Numbered from the stretch's first letter, positions 1 to 12,248 are shown. The stretch is DNA of 64,000 nt from Apiospora phragmitis (GCA_038363925.1 JAQQWL010000005.1:186001-250000), one strand, 5' to 3'. Made by a program: numbers and translations. Notes: generated by a model not told the origin, from the letters alone.

Positions 1-2871
1 TTATATCGGCCAAATTGCAACGCCCTTCACCACGCCAGGAAACTTGGACTGGCCCAAGATCAAGACATGGGTCGTTCAATAAATGTACGCAGCAGTGCAC
101 GAAGATTTCAATGAGGAAATGGTAGCGACTACCGAAGTGTGTTTACTCAACGTGGGAGGCGTTGGTAGACAACCTGTCGACAAGATAAACTTCATTTGCC
201 TCTTGTCCAAGTGGGAGGAGGGCAGCTTAGCGCTGCTTAGGACACCAGGTGATATGACACATTATATCCATTTCGAGAGTACCAAATATCTTCAGCGGAG
301 GCGCTCGCCCGTAGGGCAGGGAGACGGGGTTGGTCGCGATATGTTGGGGGGTTCAGTTGGCCCAGGCCTGGGCTTCGTAGAAATCGAGGCCCGCCGGCTT
401 CGCGAAATCCAGCGTCAACGGGAACAACGGTCGCAAACGACGCCGTCACCCCCCGTCGGCCCCACGCCACCACCCCTGCCAGACAACGGCGACGGGAACG
501 GGGGCGCGGGCGGCAACGCAGAGGAGGAGGAAAGGAGGAAAGGAGACGGGCGGTGCCCGAGGGATCACCCGATGATGAGGCCGAAGAAGCTGACATCAAT
601 CGCATGGTGCTCGACGACGTAAGCCGCGGTGAGGGCATCGACCCTAAGCTCGACGGGGACAAGCACTGGGCAAGGGTCTGCCAATTCTTCACGAAAGAGG
701 GCGCTGGACCAAACCAGTTCAGACTCCCCGATCTCGAATACGCGATCGAAGGCTACCAGGCCGCCGCCGTCCTATGGTTGCTGACCAGGATCCCCGACGA
801 CAATGTGGCCGGGGCCCTGCTCTCCGACGACATGGGATTGGGCAAAACGTTCACCATTGTCATCACGATCATGGTGCATGCATACCTCCAGAGGGCTATG
901 AGGGATATGAAGCGTTTCTGGGATCATCCACATAGCGAACCTCGACACAATCCGGCGGGCGCCGCCCCAGGGAGGGCATGCCCATCGCAGGCGAACAACA
1001 AGTACTACCTTCAGTGCCCGTGTGTGGTTGGTTCGGCGGCAAGGGCCATTGTAGACCGCATGGGGGACTTGCCCAGCATTATCATCAGTCATTCGGGTGG
1101 AGCCACACTCTGGGTCGCAGAATGGGACAAGTTCGTTCTTCCGAGATCTGGTATGAGACTCTATGTCGGTGTTAGCGGTTACACTGGAGACCACGCCAAA
1201 TTAGCGGACTTCTGCGAAGACGTGGAAGGTGCCCAAGGTGATGCTGATAAAGCAAGGATTGAGCATCAAACAGTAGTTGGTCCACGGCGACGCAACGGGC
1301 CTCGTGTTAACAAAGTCCTGGTCCAGCGTCGCCACGCCTTCTCAGGGGGTAATAGCCACGCTTTACTGCTCACCTCTGAGGGTTGCGGCAACAAACAAAA
1401 AGCCCATGACCGCGAGAAATATGAAGGCGTCCCTTTTGTCGCAATGCCTGGACGCCCAAGACGGATGGATTATGATGAAGAGGCCGGGGTGCCAGTCGCT
1501 GTTTGCGGGATCTTGGCTATGGATGAAATGCACAAGTACAAGGGCGCCAATAATGAGACCCAGCCCTTCCAGATGCTGAACTTGTTCAAATACCAAGACA
1601 CCCCCACGCTGGCCATCGGGGTTTCTGGGAATCTTCTAGGCATCGGGCCGGAGGCGTGGCAACGTCACGTCACGCACACTCAGGAATGGATCAGGAGAGA
1701 CGGCTTGGAGGCCAAGCTGGGCAGGATCCAGACCCCTGAGGGGTTTACGCAGATGAGAAAGGATTGGGATTTCATCCAGTCCCGTATCAAAGACATTGAG
1801 GATGGCCTGGTCAAGAGGGATGCCAAAAACGAGCAGTTCGACCGATGCAAAGGGAGGATTGCAGACGATTTCAGGCAGGGGATTCATAAGATGATTATCC
1901 GCCGCACAAAGAAGGACTTTTTCCTCGGGGAGAATATTCTGGACATTGCGGAACCAGTTACCACGCCGATGCCCCTAAAGATCGGAGAAGGCGAAGCACT
2001 GGATACCCTGAGCATTTACTTCAGACGAATCGCCCAGTGGATGAATCACGTACATAAGGAGGATCTGAAGCAGTGGGAGAGAGCTGGCAAAACGTATGCT
2101 CGGCCGATACTGGCCAAGGTTCAACGAGAGGTACTAGGAGGTGGCCCGGACGGCAACAACAGCAGAGACGGAGCACACCACCGAGCCTTCAACCTGGCTC
2201 TACGGGCAGTTACACTCCCGTCATTAGCCTACCTCCCCAACTCGGAAGACCCAGAGATTCGCCGGCTCGAGGATTATTACGCAGGCGGGCAGAATCTGAA
2301 TGGCCTTGACTCGCCGAAATTCCAGGCGCTCACCGACCTAGTAAAGACACAACTTATCGACACCAGACAAGACAACGGAAGAGTAACGAGACAGACCAAA
2401 GGGCCGGTAGACAAGAGCCAGGTTCGACACATGGTCGTCTTCACGGAGGCGCCGGTGAACGCATACCTCACCGCGCTGTATCTTCAAGACTGGTTTATCG
2501 ACAAGTGTGACGTGATCCTGATCCACCAGGGTCTCAAGACCCAAGGGACCGAGTGGAACTGCAGAGATGAGGCCTTTAAGTGGTTTGATAGAGATTGCAA
2601 ACCCGAGGACCACAACAAGATCCTCCTGGGGACGTACTAGCTCATCTCGACCATGCACAACTTCCAGCGGGGCCAGCCCGAGTCGGCCAAGATCACCGAG
2701 ATGTGGTACGAGAACCACGTCTACGAGCACCACCGGCGCGAGAGGAACGAAGGTAATACGAAGATGAGCCAAATCGACTGGCACAAATTCAGAGTTGACG
2801 ACGATGGCAGTGGCCTACCAGAAGAAGGCGCTGTCATGCCATCGGTTGAAGAAGAGGATCTTTACGACTAA
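1..2871 (+). pseudogene. SNF2-type DEAD/DEAH helicase-like gene, degenerate
   Basis: Reading left to right, an acidic, proline-rich N-terminal part (from ATG 83, frame 2) runs to about 550. It continues after a one-base frame break in a G run (548-553) as a long helicase-like segment to 2640. Visible motifs are a Walker A region DDMGLGKT (about 829-850), a DEMH Walker B equivalent (about 1523) and a motif III-like SGN (about 1624). A TAG at 2638-2640 interrupts the frame exactly where motif V starts (ILLGTY, stop, LISTMHNFQR). The same frame then runs on to 2871. The expected stretch between motif V (NFQRA) and the end of motif VI (R-x-GQ) is absent: NFQR is followed directly by GQPESAKI. A further in-frame TAA lies at 80-82, just before the first ATG. 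The family comprises ATP-dependent chromatin or DNA translocases. Loss of motif VI should abolish ATP-coupled activity. The left end may continue outside the window. I am confident of the family and fairly confident that the locus is broken. Confidence 0.75.
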
Positions 2872-4481
2872 ACCCTCTGCTCATAAGGCCAGCCGATCCC
2901 CGGGAACTACGAATAGGGGGTCTGGCCGTGCTTGCCCCCTTCCCCTTCCAGAATTGAGTCAAGGTAAACAGTCGGGGCGGGGCGACTGTGATTTCTAGTT
3001 CCTCATGAGTAACTGTACTCATTATACCCCTGAAGATTATTTCCTACAAGGTTAGTCGTAATAAACTGTGTGTATAGATGCCAAAATGCAGTTCGACATT
3101 TCCGATAACCATCCTCTTATTTCTCCTGTGTGAATTTCCACTCACTACTTGAAACGATGAGGGTCATGTAACGCAGTGTCAAGCCGGAGCACCGAACCAA
3201 GTGATACGTACCTAGTAATGTAGAAAATTAAGTCAGAAACAGCACTGACCGCCTGCTGGAAGGTCCCCATAGCCATTGACATCTATCTGGCACGCATGCC
3301 GGTCGAGTCAGCTGGCGGTGCACTTGCGGGAGAGACAATTAAAGCGACTCCGTAAGATAGAACAGCAAGAAGTTATACTCAAGGCAAGAAATGTGTAACT
3401 GACATACGCAGGCAAGAAACTTATATCTCCATCATACTAACGAGGAGTAGAAATGGTTCCCATGCTATCATAGGTGGCGTCAAGTCTCTCCTCTCCCACT
3501 TAGTAGAGGGTTCCAGAGTCTGACTACTCCTGGCAAAAACACACGAGAGGACAAAAATGTTGACTCGTGAAAATAGCCAGATGAAGATATCCATATATTC
3601 GCCCTCCCTGAAAGAAGGCCGCCAGAGAAGGAGCGGGTAAAATCAAGTAACAAAGAGTAAAAGCTACCATTGTCCCTAGTTTATGTGTCAATCGGTCGAG
3701 GTATGGCATGATATCTGAGTATCAAGATGGATTGAACCCATATGCTGTGCTTCAACTCATGTGCGAGAAGGAATAGAGGGATGTTGAGCTTCGAATGCAT
3801 ATAGGTGACGAGAAAGTGTAAAGGTACTCATCTGAACAAATCTCTCGTGTAGAGATAATTCGTATGTATTTGGAATCCCTTCGCCTTTTCCCAGCGCTTT
3901 GCATATCCTAGACATCAGAAAAATTGACGTACATTCAAACATAAGAATTGGCTGGTTTCTATGGCTGCATACCAAGCCAGTGGGTCAAGTTGGACGGAGG
4001 CTTCCATGAGGCTGATAAGTCACTTCTCATGGGGAGGAGTATCCCGACGCAGCTGTACGCGAAAAACACTGATCAATAGTTTCAAAAGATTCATTGCGTC
4101 TTCCTTTAGGGGATCTTGCTGCCACGATCTGCCCGTATCACGGATCGGATCATATGCAAGCGGCAGCGAGTTTGGATCAAATAGTTTGCTTGGTGCTTAA
4201 ATCATGTTTTCAGAACCGGAAAACCCTTTTATTGTATGCTACCGTGAATGGGGAAGAAATTCGTCTCATTCATGTCCAGCCGTTGCCTCAAAACCATGTC
4301 CACCAGCCGGATATCAATAGGCTGATGCGAGACCGAGACCAGTATACGTACGTACCAGATGTATTTCCACATCCGGATACCGTTGATCTGTATAATGCAC
4401 AAAATAGATACACCCGAAAGCCAGCCTAAGTCGAGAGCCAAACCCACTCCGCCAAAGACAAGAACGCCTGAATCAGATCGT
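2872..4481. other. Intergenic, nothing recognised
   Basis: No open frame here has coding character. The stretch is relatively AT-rich compared with neighbouring genes and holds the 3' flanks of the helicase remnant and of RPS24. No repeat family or RNA gene was recognised. Confidence 0.5.
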
Positions 4482-5302
4482 CTATTTCTCCTTCTTGGCC
4501 TTGGCACCCTTGACCTTGGCAGTGCCACGCAGAGTCTTTTGACGGTTCTTGCGTTGCTTGCCTGTTCACCAGATAAGTCAGTATTGATGGCCCGGCAGGG
4601 ATGAGTGAGGGAGTCGCGAAGGGAAAACGTACGCTGCTGTCGGGATGCGCGCTCGGGCTTGGTGGCCAGGCCAACGCGGACCAGTCTGTACTGAGGCTCG
4701 AACTTCTTCATGGCCTCGGGGGAGTCGTAGACAAGGGCGAAGCCGGTGGTCTTGCCACCACCGAACTGGGTGCGCAGGCCGAAGACGGAAACCTGGTCCT
4801 TCTGGGCCTTGTACATGCCGGAGATCTTCTCGCGGAGCTGCTCCTTGGAGATGTTGGGGCGGCCGGGGTGCAGGATGTCACTGGAGGAGGGAAAAAGCGA
4901 AGGTCAGTTTCTATCGTTCAAATCATGCTCGGTTTCCCGGTAGCAGCCTGCACTCGAAGTGCAGCTCAAGACTTGTGCCAGACAGAACTGCCCTCCATCA
5001 TCTTCGTGATCGCAATAGCCAGAAGAAGAGGAAGAAAAGACCTCTTCAAATCAATCAATAGTTCTCTTCATTCTTCGTTTTTGTTTGCCAACGCGGTGCC
5101 GGTCGAGTCGGGACTCGGAAGATGATGGATTTGATGGCTCTGCCGCCATGGTCACGGCTCGAGGCGAGATTCGATTCATCGGACGTGCAGGCGCAGCAGG
5201 AGGAATAATTGGTACTCACACGACCATCTGCTTGCGACCCAGAAGAGGGTTGCGGATGAACTTGCGAGTTCGCAGGGTGACGGGGGTCTCGGAGTCAGCC
5301 AT
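4482..5302 (-). CDS. RPS24: 40S ribosomal protein S24 (eS24)
   Basis: Three exons on the minus strand: 5220-5302, 4633-4880 and 4482-4561. They are joined with GT-AG introns of 339 and 71 nt (donors GTGAGT and GTACGT) to give 136 codons plus stop, the usual eS24 length. The start [15 protein letters not shown], the block [15 protein letters not shown] and the basic tail [15 protein letters not shown] are family hallmarks. eS24 is a component of the small ribosomal subunit and is needed for early 18S rRNA processing in yeast and human (known for the family). Splice phases agree exactly at both junctions, so the model is secure. The gene is divergent from EFM3, with 508 bp between the start codons. 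The first intron, close to the start, is large for this window. Confidence 0.97.
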
Positions 5303-5810
5303 TGTGACGATCGGGCGCGGATGTCTGCTGATCGAAGTTGTCGTGGATGGGTTGAGACAAATGGCGATTTGGGAGGGGTGGAAGGAAATGTCGACTTTCG
5401 CCTTAATTTTTCTTTCTGACCTTAGTGGTTCAGTATCCGCTCTTCCTGGGTTTGGTGTCAAGAGTGTGCGTTGCTTTCTCGGCTTGGGCTAGCCCAGGGT
5501 TGCGGTGGTCTGTGCATTCTTCCTCCAGGTGGATTCGTGCCCTTTTTCTTTTGCCATTTTGAAGCCCTACCCTAATCCAACTGAATAGTGTGGCTTGTGC
5601 CCTGCTGCTTTTTTTATCTGCCCTACCCAGCCAGAGCCACAGCCACAGCTGACAGCCTTCACCATCCACGCCTCTCTCCTTGATCTCCACATTTCCCCGA
5701 GTTACTGTTCCTTGTCACCAACCGTCAATTGATGCGCAGTCGATTCAGCAGAGCCGCAATGAACGTTGTCAATTTGCATTTCAACCTTTCATTGTCCGAC
5801 TTCCAGTCAA
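5303..5810. promoter_or_regulatory. Divergent promoter of RPS24 and EFM3 with HomolE-like boxes
   Basis: The region separates two start codons pointing outward. It contains CCCTACCCTA at 5565-5574 and a second CCCTACCC at 5621-5628. These match the HomolE element known from fission-yeast ribosomal-protein promoters, which also functions in other ascomycetes. The boxes lie about 260-330 bp upstream of RPS24 and 180-250 bp upstream of EFM3, so either or both genes could use them. I did not find an exact HomolD (CAGTCACA) box. Confidence 0.55.
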
Positions 5811-7002
5811 ATGGATGAAGTAAGCGTCAATCGCTTCTGCAGCCAATATCTGCAGCTGGAAAGATACCTCGATTTTCCCAGTGGCCAACTCTTGAGGGAG
5901 GCTCATGTTCAAGATGCGCTGCTCCGTCGGCTCTTTGCAGATGACGCTCTTGCTCATCCACCCCCGCCTAGATATCAAATCCGAGTCCTGAAGGACCTGG
6001 TCGCGAGGATTGAAGCAAGCATCGACGACTGGGAAGAACATGTAAGGTGTATATCTACAAACCTACCACACACATCCTTGATGACATTGAAACGAGACGA
6101 CGATTCCACCATCGTCCTTGCCCATCATGCCTCCCAATGTCCATCCTTCCTTGCGCTCTTCCCTCTATGCCATCAGAATACCCCAGCCTGACTCCATTTC
6201 CTAGGGAGTGTCCGACGATCTGATGGCCCATCTCTCTGAGCTTCTTGCGTCGCCTTTGCCTGCGGAGCTCATAGCTGTTCAGCAGAAGACATATGTCACA
6301 TATTCACAATCGTTGCTTAGTGGTGACTCTGGGCCCGGAGCAGGCCCAGGACCCTACCCTCATGTTACACTCCTTGAGTCACGCCAGCTCATCTCGGCCG
6401 GCGGAACCACGGGGCTTCGGACCTGGGAAGCTGCTCTCCATATGGGCCAATACCTTTGCATGAACCCGTCTTTGGTACAAAACAAGCGAGTGCTCGAGCT
6501 GGGCGCCGGGACAGGCTACGTCTCTATCCTATGCGCCAAACATCTGGCTTCTTCCCAGGTCATAGCCTCGGACGGATCCGACGATGTCGTCGCTAACCTC
6601 CCCGAGAACTTCTACGTGAACGGGCTGCAGGATTCCCGTGTCATATCCGCAATGGATCTGAAATGGGGGCAAGCTCTCCTGGGCACCGAGGAGGCCGAAT
6701 GGAACGGTGGTCGGCCTATCGATCTCGTTCTTGGCGCCGACGTGACGTACGATGAGAGCGTCACCCCGTCGCTTGTCGGCACCATAGACGACTTGTTCGA
6801 CATGTTCCCGCGCGTCCTCGTGATCATATCTGCCACTGAAAGAAACCGCCGTACCTTTGATGCTTTTATCAACGTCTGCCAGAAAAGAGGCCTCAATATT
6901 CAGGAGGTGGACTTCGACATCGCACCCCAAGACACACAGACGGGTCCCTTCTACAGTGACCAGGTACCTATCCGAATCTGTAGAATTACGCGAGGGCAAT
7001 AG
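5811..7002 (+). CDS. EFM3: Protein-lysine N-methyltransferase of the EFM3/FAM86 family
   Basis: Two exons, 5811-6041 and 6205-7002, are joined across a 163-nt phase-0 intron (GTAAGG...CTAG) to give 342 residues. The N-terminal third resembles the FAM86 helical domain. The catalytic part has the family block GTTGLRTWEAAL, then SAM-binding motif I VLELGAGTG (residues about 173-181), an acidic motif II near IASDGSD and the motif ADVTYD. Yeast Efm3 and human FAM86A/EEF2KMT methylate a lysine of translation elongation factor 2 in the cytosol (known). The same substrate is inferred here from the combination of FAM86 domain and motif I. The start was chosen because it is the first ATG in frame with conserved sequence. 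The gene is divergent from RPS24, so both may be regulated as translation-machinery genes. Confidence 0.88.
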
Positions 7003-8628
7003 AGCACGTGTTCAGCGATACATGCCCCCTTTTGGTCTACTTGTGTTTCTTGAATGAGTCACAGTCACTGCCTGGCAGCAAAACTTGGTTTGATTGAAAG
7101 CGACCAGCAGCCTCGGAGTTAAGAGCTGCTTATCAAGACATACGTATGATCGTCGCCCCTTGGCGAGCCAAGGAATCATATCCCAGGTTAGTATGCATGG
7201 TAGCCTCAATGACTGTACCAAAGGGGTCTCAGCCATAGGACGAGAGCTCCAAACAGCCCCTTCATGCCTAGTACATCTTCACGGAAGACAAACATAGGCT
7301 GCAGCTTGCTACGAGGAATGCATTCGTGGGGCACAGAATCCGATGTAACCCCCCCATCTTACCGAGCTGGGGTTATAAGGAAACGGGAGCATGTGCATGT
7401 AGCTTACTACCGACACGGCAGGGGAAACACACTTGCTTTAGAAACGGCCAATGAGTCACTGTCCCTTTACGGATAGTCTGCTCGTCGTGCATCGATAGAG
7501 GTAGCACAGCCTGGAGCGGACCGTGTTGATCATCAAACGGTGATTCATATAGCAGAAAGGGTGTGGTCAGATCTGTCTATATGTTCTATATGCTTCATCG
7601 GTAATCACATTAACAAATTATCGGATTAACGAGCCAACGAGTTGACGAATCAACAAAAGAGATGGATGTGACATTTTTATATATACTCCTCTTCCTCTCA
7701 CATCTTAACCAAAGTGATTACCCGGCGCGCTATGTACGACGGCACCATACGTAGGTATCGACACACTTCAGTGGATGGGCGGATCGATTGGTAGATCACG
7801 GATGGTGCTGTGATTGGTCTATGGTCTAACTATGTAGATCTGGTTTTATTACACCACGTTCTTCTTTCTTATTTATGAGCTTTCATGTAGCTGGCTCGCT
7901 AACTCCCCACCTTGCCAAGGTACGCCTCGGCAACGACTCACCTTTTTTTTTTATAGATCCCACTATCTATAAGTACTTATCTCCGACATGCTTTGAAATC
8001 AGGCCTGTGTCCAGAAAGCTGTGTTCGGTCCTTTTGTCAGCACATTTTCGCTGTCCCCCTCTTGGTCACCAATAAGCGGAGAGACTAACAGCTCCGCCTT
8101 TCTCGGTGAACATGGTTTGCAAACCTATCTTTAGTAACATGCATGAATGAGGATTCCGGTACATATGATACAGAAAGCCGCCGGCCCTTGGGTAAGGTGA
8201 CTTGACTATTCCTAGGTTGGGAGGTCTCCGGCGCGCGTGCTAGCTGGCAATACGGGGGGCCGCGCTGTAGTCGTATGATCAGCAACAGCGTGGGTGGCTA
8301 GAACCCCGGAGGTGGGAGGGTCTATCTACCTACTGTATCGATTAATGGAGCATATGCAAGTGACTCACCACCGTGAGACGCAGTCGCAGCCATGGGGTTT
8401 AGCTCATCTCTCCGCAGTGTGTCCGTTGTTTCGTCTAGAAAGCTATAAAGCTTACCGCAGCCTGTTTTATACATTCTATCTTGCGTCCCCGGTTAAGGCA
8501 CAACAGAACTACTTATATCCCTCCAGAATTTCAAGTACTGAACTCACGGTTATAAAAGAGGCGGTGTGTACAGTTTCCCTCCGACGTGGATAACTTAAAT
8601 TACACTACTATATCTTATTCCGCTCATC
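7003..8628. other. Intergenic, nothing recognised
   Basis: This stretch holds the 3' flank of EFM3 and the upstream region of the OYE gene. Short open frames show no conserved motifs. No RNA gene or repeat family was seen. Confidence 0.5.
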
Positions 8629-10043
8629 ATGTCTCCCGAACAGACAGTCGGACCGCCTCGGTTCGAGTCGGAGCCTACGGACCTGGGGCCGCTGAGGCAG
8701 CCGATAGAGTTCCTCTTCTCCGGCCGGGTCGCCCCGAACCCACTGAGTTAGTACCAACCAACAATCTTACTTTTCCCCATGAAGCCGAAATATGCCTCCA
8801 CGCGCGAAGTTTCTTCTGTACCTCTTATACAGCGTATGCGCTGCCTTGAGAACTAGTACACTGACGCCAATACCTCCCCTGCAGTGAACGCCGCCATGAG
8901 CGAGCGCCTGTCCACATACTCCGAGACGGACCACGCCGCGAGCGGCATCCCCATGCCGGAGCTGATAACGCTGTACCGGCGGTGGGGCGCGGGCGGCTGG
9001 GGCCAGCTGGTGACGGGCAACGTCATGATCGACTTCGAGCACCTCGAGTCGCCGGGCAACCCCATCATCCCCGTCGACGCGCCCTTCTCGGGCCCGCGCT
9101 TCGAGGCCTTCCAGCAGCTCGCCACGGCGGGCAAGGAGCACGGCAGCCTCATGGTCGCGCAGGTCGGGCACGCGGGCCGGCAGACGTCGACGACCCCGCA
9201 CCCCATCAGCGCCAGCGACGTCCCGGTCCACGCGCCCGCCATGGCCGCCATGGGCAAGACGTTCGGCGTGCCACGGCCCGCGACCCAGGACGACATCCGG
9301 AACATCGTCGAGGCCTTCGCGCACGCCGCCGAGTACCTCGAGCGCGCCGGCTTCGATGGCATCCAGCTGCACGGCGCGCACGGCTACCTGCTGGCCCAGT
9401 TCCTGAGCCTGACGAGCAACCGGCGCACGGACGAGTACGGCGGCAGCCTCGAGAACCGCATGCGGCTGATCCTGGAGGTGACGGCGGCCATCAAGGCGCG
9501 TGTGAGCAAGCAGTTCGTGCTGGGTATCAAGATCAACTCGGTCGAGTTCCAGGAGCGCGGGTTCACGCCCGAGGAGGCGGCGACGCTCTGCGAGGCGCTC
9601 GAGGGCGCTGGTTTTGATTACGTCGAGACGAGCGGCGGCACGTACGAGGCCGTGGGCAGATGTACCGGCGCGACAGCACGCGCGCGCGCGAGGCGTACTT
9701 TGTCGAGTTCTCGGAGCAGATCGCGGCGCGCGTGAAGACGACCAAGATCTACACGACGGGCGGGCTCAAGACGGCGGCCGGCATGGTCGCGGTGCTGCGC
9801 GCGGGCGTCGACGGGCTGGGCATCGGGCGCGCCGCGTGCCAGGAGCCGGACCTGCCCCTCAAATTACTGTCGGGCCAGGTGTCGGGCATCATGAAGTACG
9901 CCATGGGCGAGGACGACACGTGGGCGCGCGTGGGGTCCGCCGTGGTGCAGATCCAGCAGATGGGCCGCGGGGAGGATCCCATCGACCTGTCCGACGCCGA
10001 GAACGTCCAGAAGGCGGCGGCGATCTTGGCTTCGAAAGTGTAG
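8629..10043 (+). CDS. NADH:flavin oxidoreductase (old yellow enzyme family)
   Basis: Exon 1 (8629-8746) joins exon 2 (from 8885) across a 138-nt intron. The splice rebuilds NPLMNAAMSERL, the conserved FMN-site region of this family. FMN-binding and catalytic blocks follow: GHAGRQ, the HGAHGYLLAQFLS motif, TDEYGGSLENR and, near the C-terminus, TTGGLKTAAGM with GIGRAACQEP. A one-base break in the G run at 9654-9656 moves the protein from frame 1 to frame 3. One extra G restores GTYEAVGQMYRRDS and gives about 425 residues, normal for the fungal NADH-oxidase/NADPH-dehydrogenase branch. Members reduce activated C=C bonds of small molecules with NAD(P)H and FMN in the cytosol; the substrate here is unknown. 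The break is best read as sequencing error, because both halves are fully conserved. Confidence 0.9.
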
Positions 10044-10850
10044 ATGTTCTTCTTCTTCATGGATTGCCGGGTCAAAAAACCAGTCACTTGGTGTCATGGC
10101 GAAATGCCGTCTCTCGAGTTAAGCACTTAAACACCACGAGGCGAAACAGTCACCGTTCCAGCCAAGTTGTTCGGTTTGGGGCGGCCATCCCATCGGTAAT
10201 ACCGATAGAGTGTATTCAAACGCTTCATTCTTAAACAGAACAAAGCACAGATAAGAAGAACATAGACATTGGCATCCAAATATAGGCAATTGCTTGTTGA
10301 CTTGTACGGCCTCGGCGGATGGCCTGGTGTCTCAGCAGCATGTGTAAGCTGACTAATGGACGGCCTATACTGACATGCGTGATGAGCTAATGATTGACCA
10401 ATCGCCCGTAAATTGGGTCCCCCGTCAGTGAGTGAAGGGTCCCTGACAGCCTGAAGCGAGACCAGGCCAAGCGAAAAGAGGCTAAGGTTAGATCAGCGAA
10501 TCTTCCTCTCCCTTCTATCCATGACTACTACAAATTGGCCTTGACATAGGAAAGTTACTGTTTCTGTGTACATATTTTCCCCTTTTATTATTACTATTGC
10601 CTGCCTTCTCAATAGATTATCTGTCTGTATACTTACTTACTTAGTCATTTCACCCACGCCAATGCCCCGACGTGAGAGTTTCTAGATCAGTCTGTCACCC
10701 ACCCCACCAGAAGACTCCCCCAGAAGAACCCCGCCATTGCCGAAGCCATATGCCCGCCGTCTGCCGGAGATTTCAACAAAACCACCATAACCCTCTCTTG
10801 GGCATTGCAAGACGGTGTCGCATGCGCAGCCCATAGCAATTGAAGGACCA
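10044..10850. other. Intergenic / RIB1 upstream region
   Basis: No convincing coding frame. The last 150 bp form the presumed 5' leader of RIB1. Pyrimidine-rich patches occur near 10560-10620. Nothing else was recognised. Confidence 0.45.
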
Positions 10851-12248
10851 ATGGATTCAGGGAAGGACGATGGCCAGGCTGGACAGCAGAAGGAACAACA
10901 ACCATCCGTGGCCACGCCAACGACAGAACAACTCCCCTCCTTCTATTCGCCCAGGACACAGCCAGTAGTCCCAGACCATGAAGGCGACACCAAGCTGAGG
11001 AGCGACCTGCTCAACATCTCAGCATTGGCCGCCACCGCCGCCACCGCCAACTCCCCTCAAACCAACCCCCGCGCGCCGCCCACATCCGCCCCCTCGACCC
11101 ACGCGACGACAACCGGCGGCGCCACGACCCCAAGCAACGAGCAACCCCCACCACCCTCCCTCCTATCACCCCAATTCACACCCCCCTCAACCCCCGGCAT
11201 CGCGACGCCCGCCACCGAGGAGGCACCCCCACGCGGCGTGCCCGTCGACTCGGCGCGCGGCGTCGACTGCGGCAAGAAGCGGCCGCGGCTGCTCGAGACG
11301 CTGCCCGAGGTACAGTGCGTCGTGCGCGCCCGCATCCCCACCGTCGCCGGCACCGAGATGTTCCTGCACCTCTACACCAACAACGTCGACGCCAAGGAAC
11401 ACCTCGCCATCGTCTTCGGCCCGCACATCCGCAGCCGCTCGCTCGACGCGCCGCGCGAGGGCGAGACGGAGATGGACCGCATGGTGCGCGGCGCCTACAC
11501 GGGGCGGCTGTTCCCAGGGCGGACGCAGAGCGGGATGGCATTGGGTGGTGGCAGCAGCGGCAGTTCGCAGGAGCAAGAACAAACAAAAGAAGGGGAGGAG
11601 TCACAACAATCACAACAGAAACAGCAGCAAACTCAGTCGGCGCCGCTGGTCCGCATACACTCGGAGTGCTACACGGGCGAGACGGCGTGGTCGGCGCGGT
11701 GCGACTGCGGCGAGCAGCTGGACGAGGCGGCGCGGCTGATGTCGCTGCCGGCGCAGGCGCAGCACGGCGGCATCATCATCTACCTGCGGCAGGAGGGCCG
11801 GGGGATCGGCTTAGGCGAGAAGCTCAAAGCGTACAACCTGCAGGACCTGGGCTCGGACACGGTCGAGGCGAATTTGCTGCTGCGGCACCCGGCCGACGCG
11901 CGGTCGTATGGGTTGGCGACGGCGATGCTGCGCGACCTGGGGCAGGACCGCATCCGGCTGCTGACCAACAACCCGGACAAGATCCGCGCCGTTGAGGGGC
12001 CCAACCGCGAGGTCCGCGTCGTCGAGCGCGTCGCCATGGTGCCGCTCAGCTGGAAGGGTCGGAAGGGCGAGGGGTTCCGGAGCCAGGAGGTCGAGGGCTA
12101 TCTGCGGACCAAGGTAAGTTGTTTGCATCCCCTCAAGTTTACATTTCACTTTCATCATCATGGATCACAGGTTTTACTAATGACCAACCGGAATATCCAG
12201 ATCGAGAAAATGGGACATATGTTGGACATGGGCGGTATGCCCCCGTAA
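10851..12248 (+). CDS. RIB1: GTP cyclohydrolase II
   Basis: Exons 10851-12113 and 12201-12248 give 436 residues. The enzyme opens the imidazole ring of GTP to 2,5-diamino-6-ribosylamino-pyrimidinone phosphate, the first committed step of riboflavin synthesis. Residues 1-140 are Pro/Thr/Gln-rich and disordered-looking. The catalytic domain follows, with zinc ligands C273, C284 and C286 in [19 protein letters not shown], the loop [14 protein letters not shown] and the block [10 protein letters not shown] Gly/Ser/Gln-rich insert of about 40 residues interrupts the domain before the zinc site. The start is the first in-frame ATG. The 87-nt intron (GTAAGT...CCAG) is a multiple of three, in phase 0 and without stops, so retention would add 29 residues near the C-terminus instead of truncating the protein. 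No frame break is present. Confidence 0.93.
   Translation: MDSGKDDGQAGQQKEQQPSVATPTTEQLPSFYSPRTQPVVPDHEGDTKLRSDLLNISALAATAATANSPQTNPRAPPTSAPSTHATTTGGATTPSNEQPPPPSLLSPQFTPPSTPGIATPATEEAPPRGVPVDSARGVDCGKKRPRLLETLPEVQCVVRARIPTVAGTEMFLHLYTNNVDAKEHLAIVFGPHIRSRSLDAPREGETEMDRMVRGAYTGRLFPGRTQSGMALGGGSSGSSQEQEQTKEGEESQQSQQKQQQTQSAPLVRIHSECYTGETAWSARCDCGEQLDEAARLMSLPAQAQHGGIIIYLRQEGRGIGLGEKLKAYNLQDLGSDTVEANLLLRHPADARSYGLATAMLRDLGQDRIRLLTNNPDKIRAVEGPNREVRVVERVAMVPLSWKGRKGEGFRSQEVEGYLRTKVSCLHPLKFTFHFHHHGSQVLLMTNRNIQIEKMGHMLDMGGMPP

Noticed and set aside
2638..2671. GT...AG segment that would remove the TAG stop of the helicase as an intron
   Set aside because: It would be only about 34 nt, below usual fungal intron size, and would delete conserved motif V residues.
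4881..5219. snoRNA in the large first intron of RPS24
   Set aside because: No convincing pair of C (RTGATGA) and D (CTGA) boxes was found on the transcribed strand.
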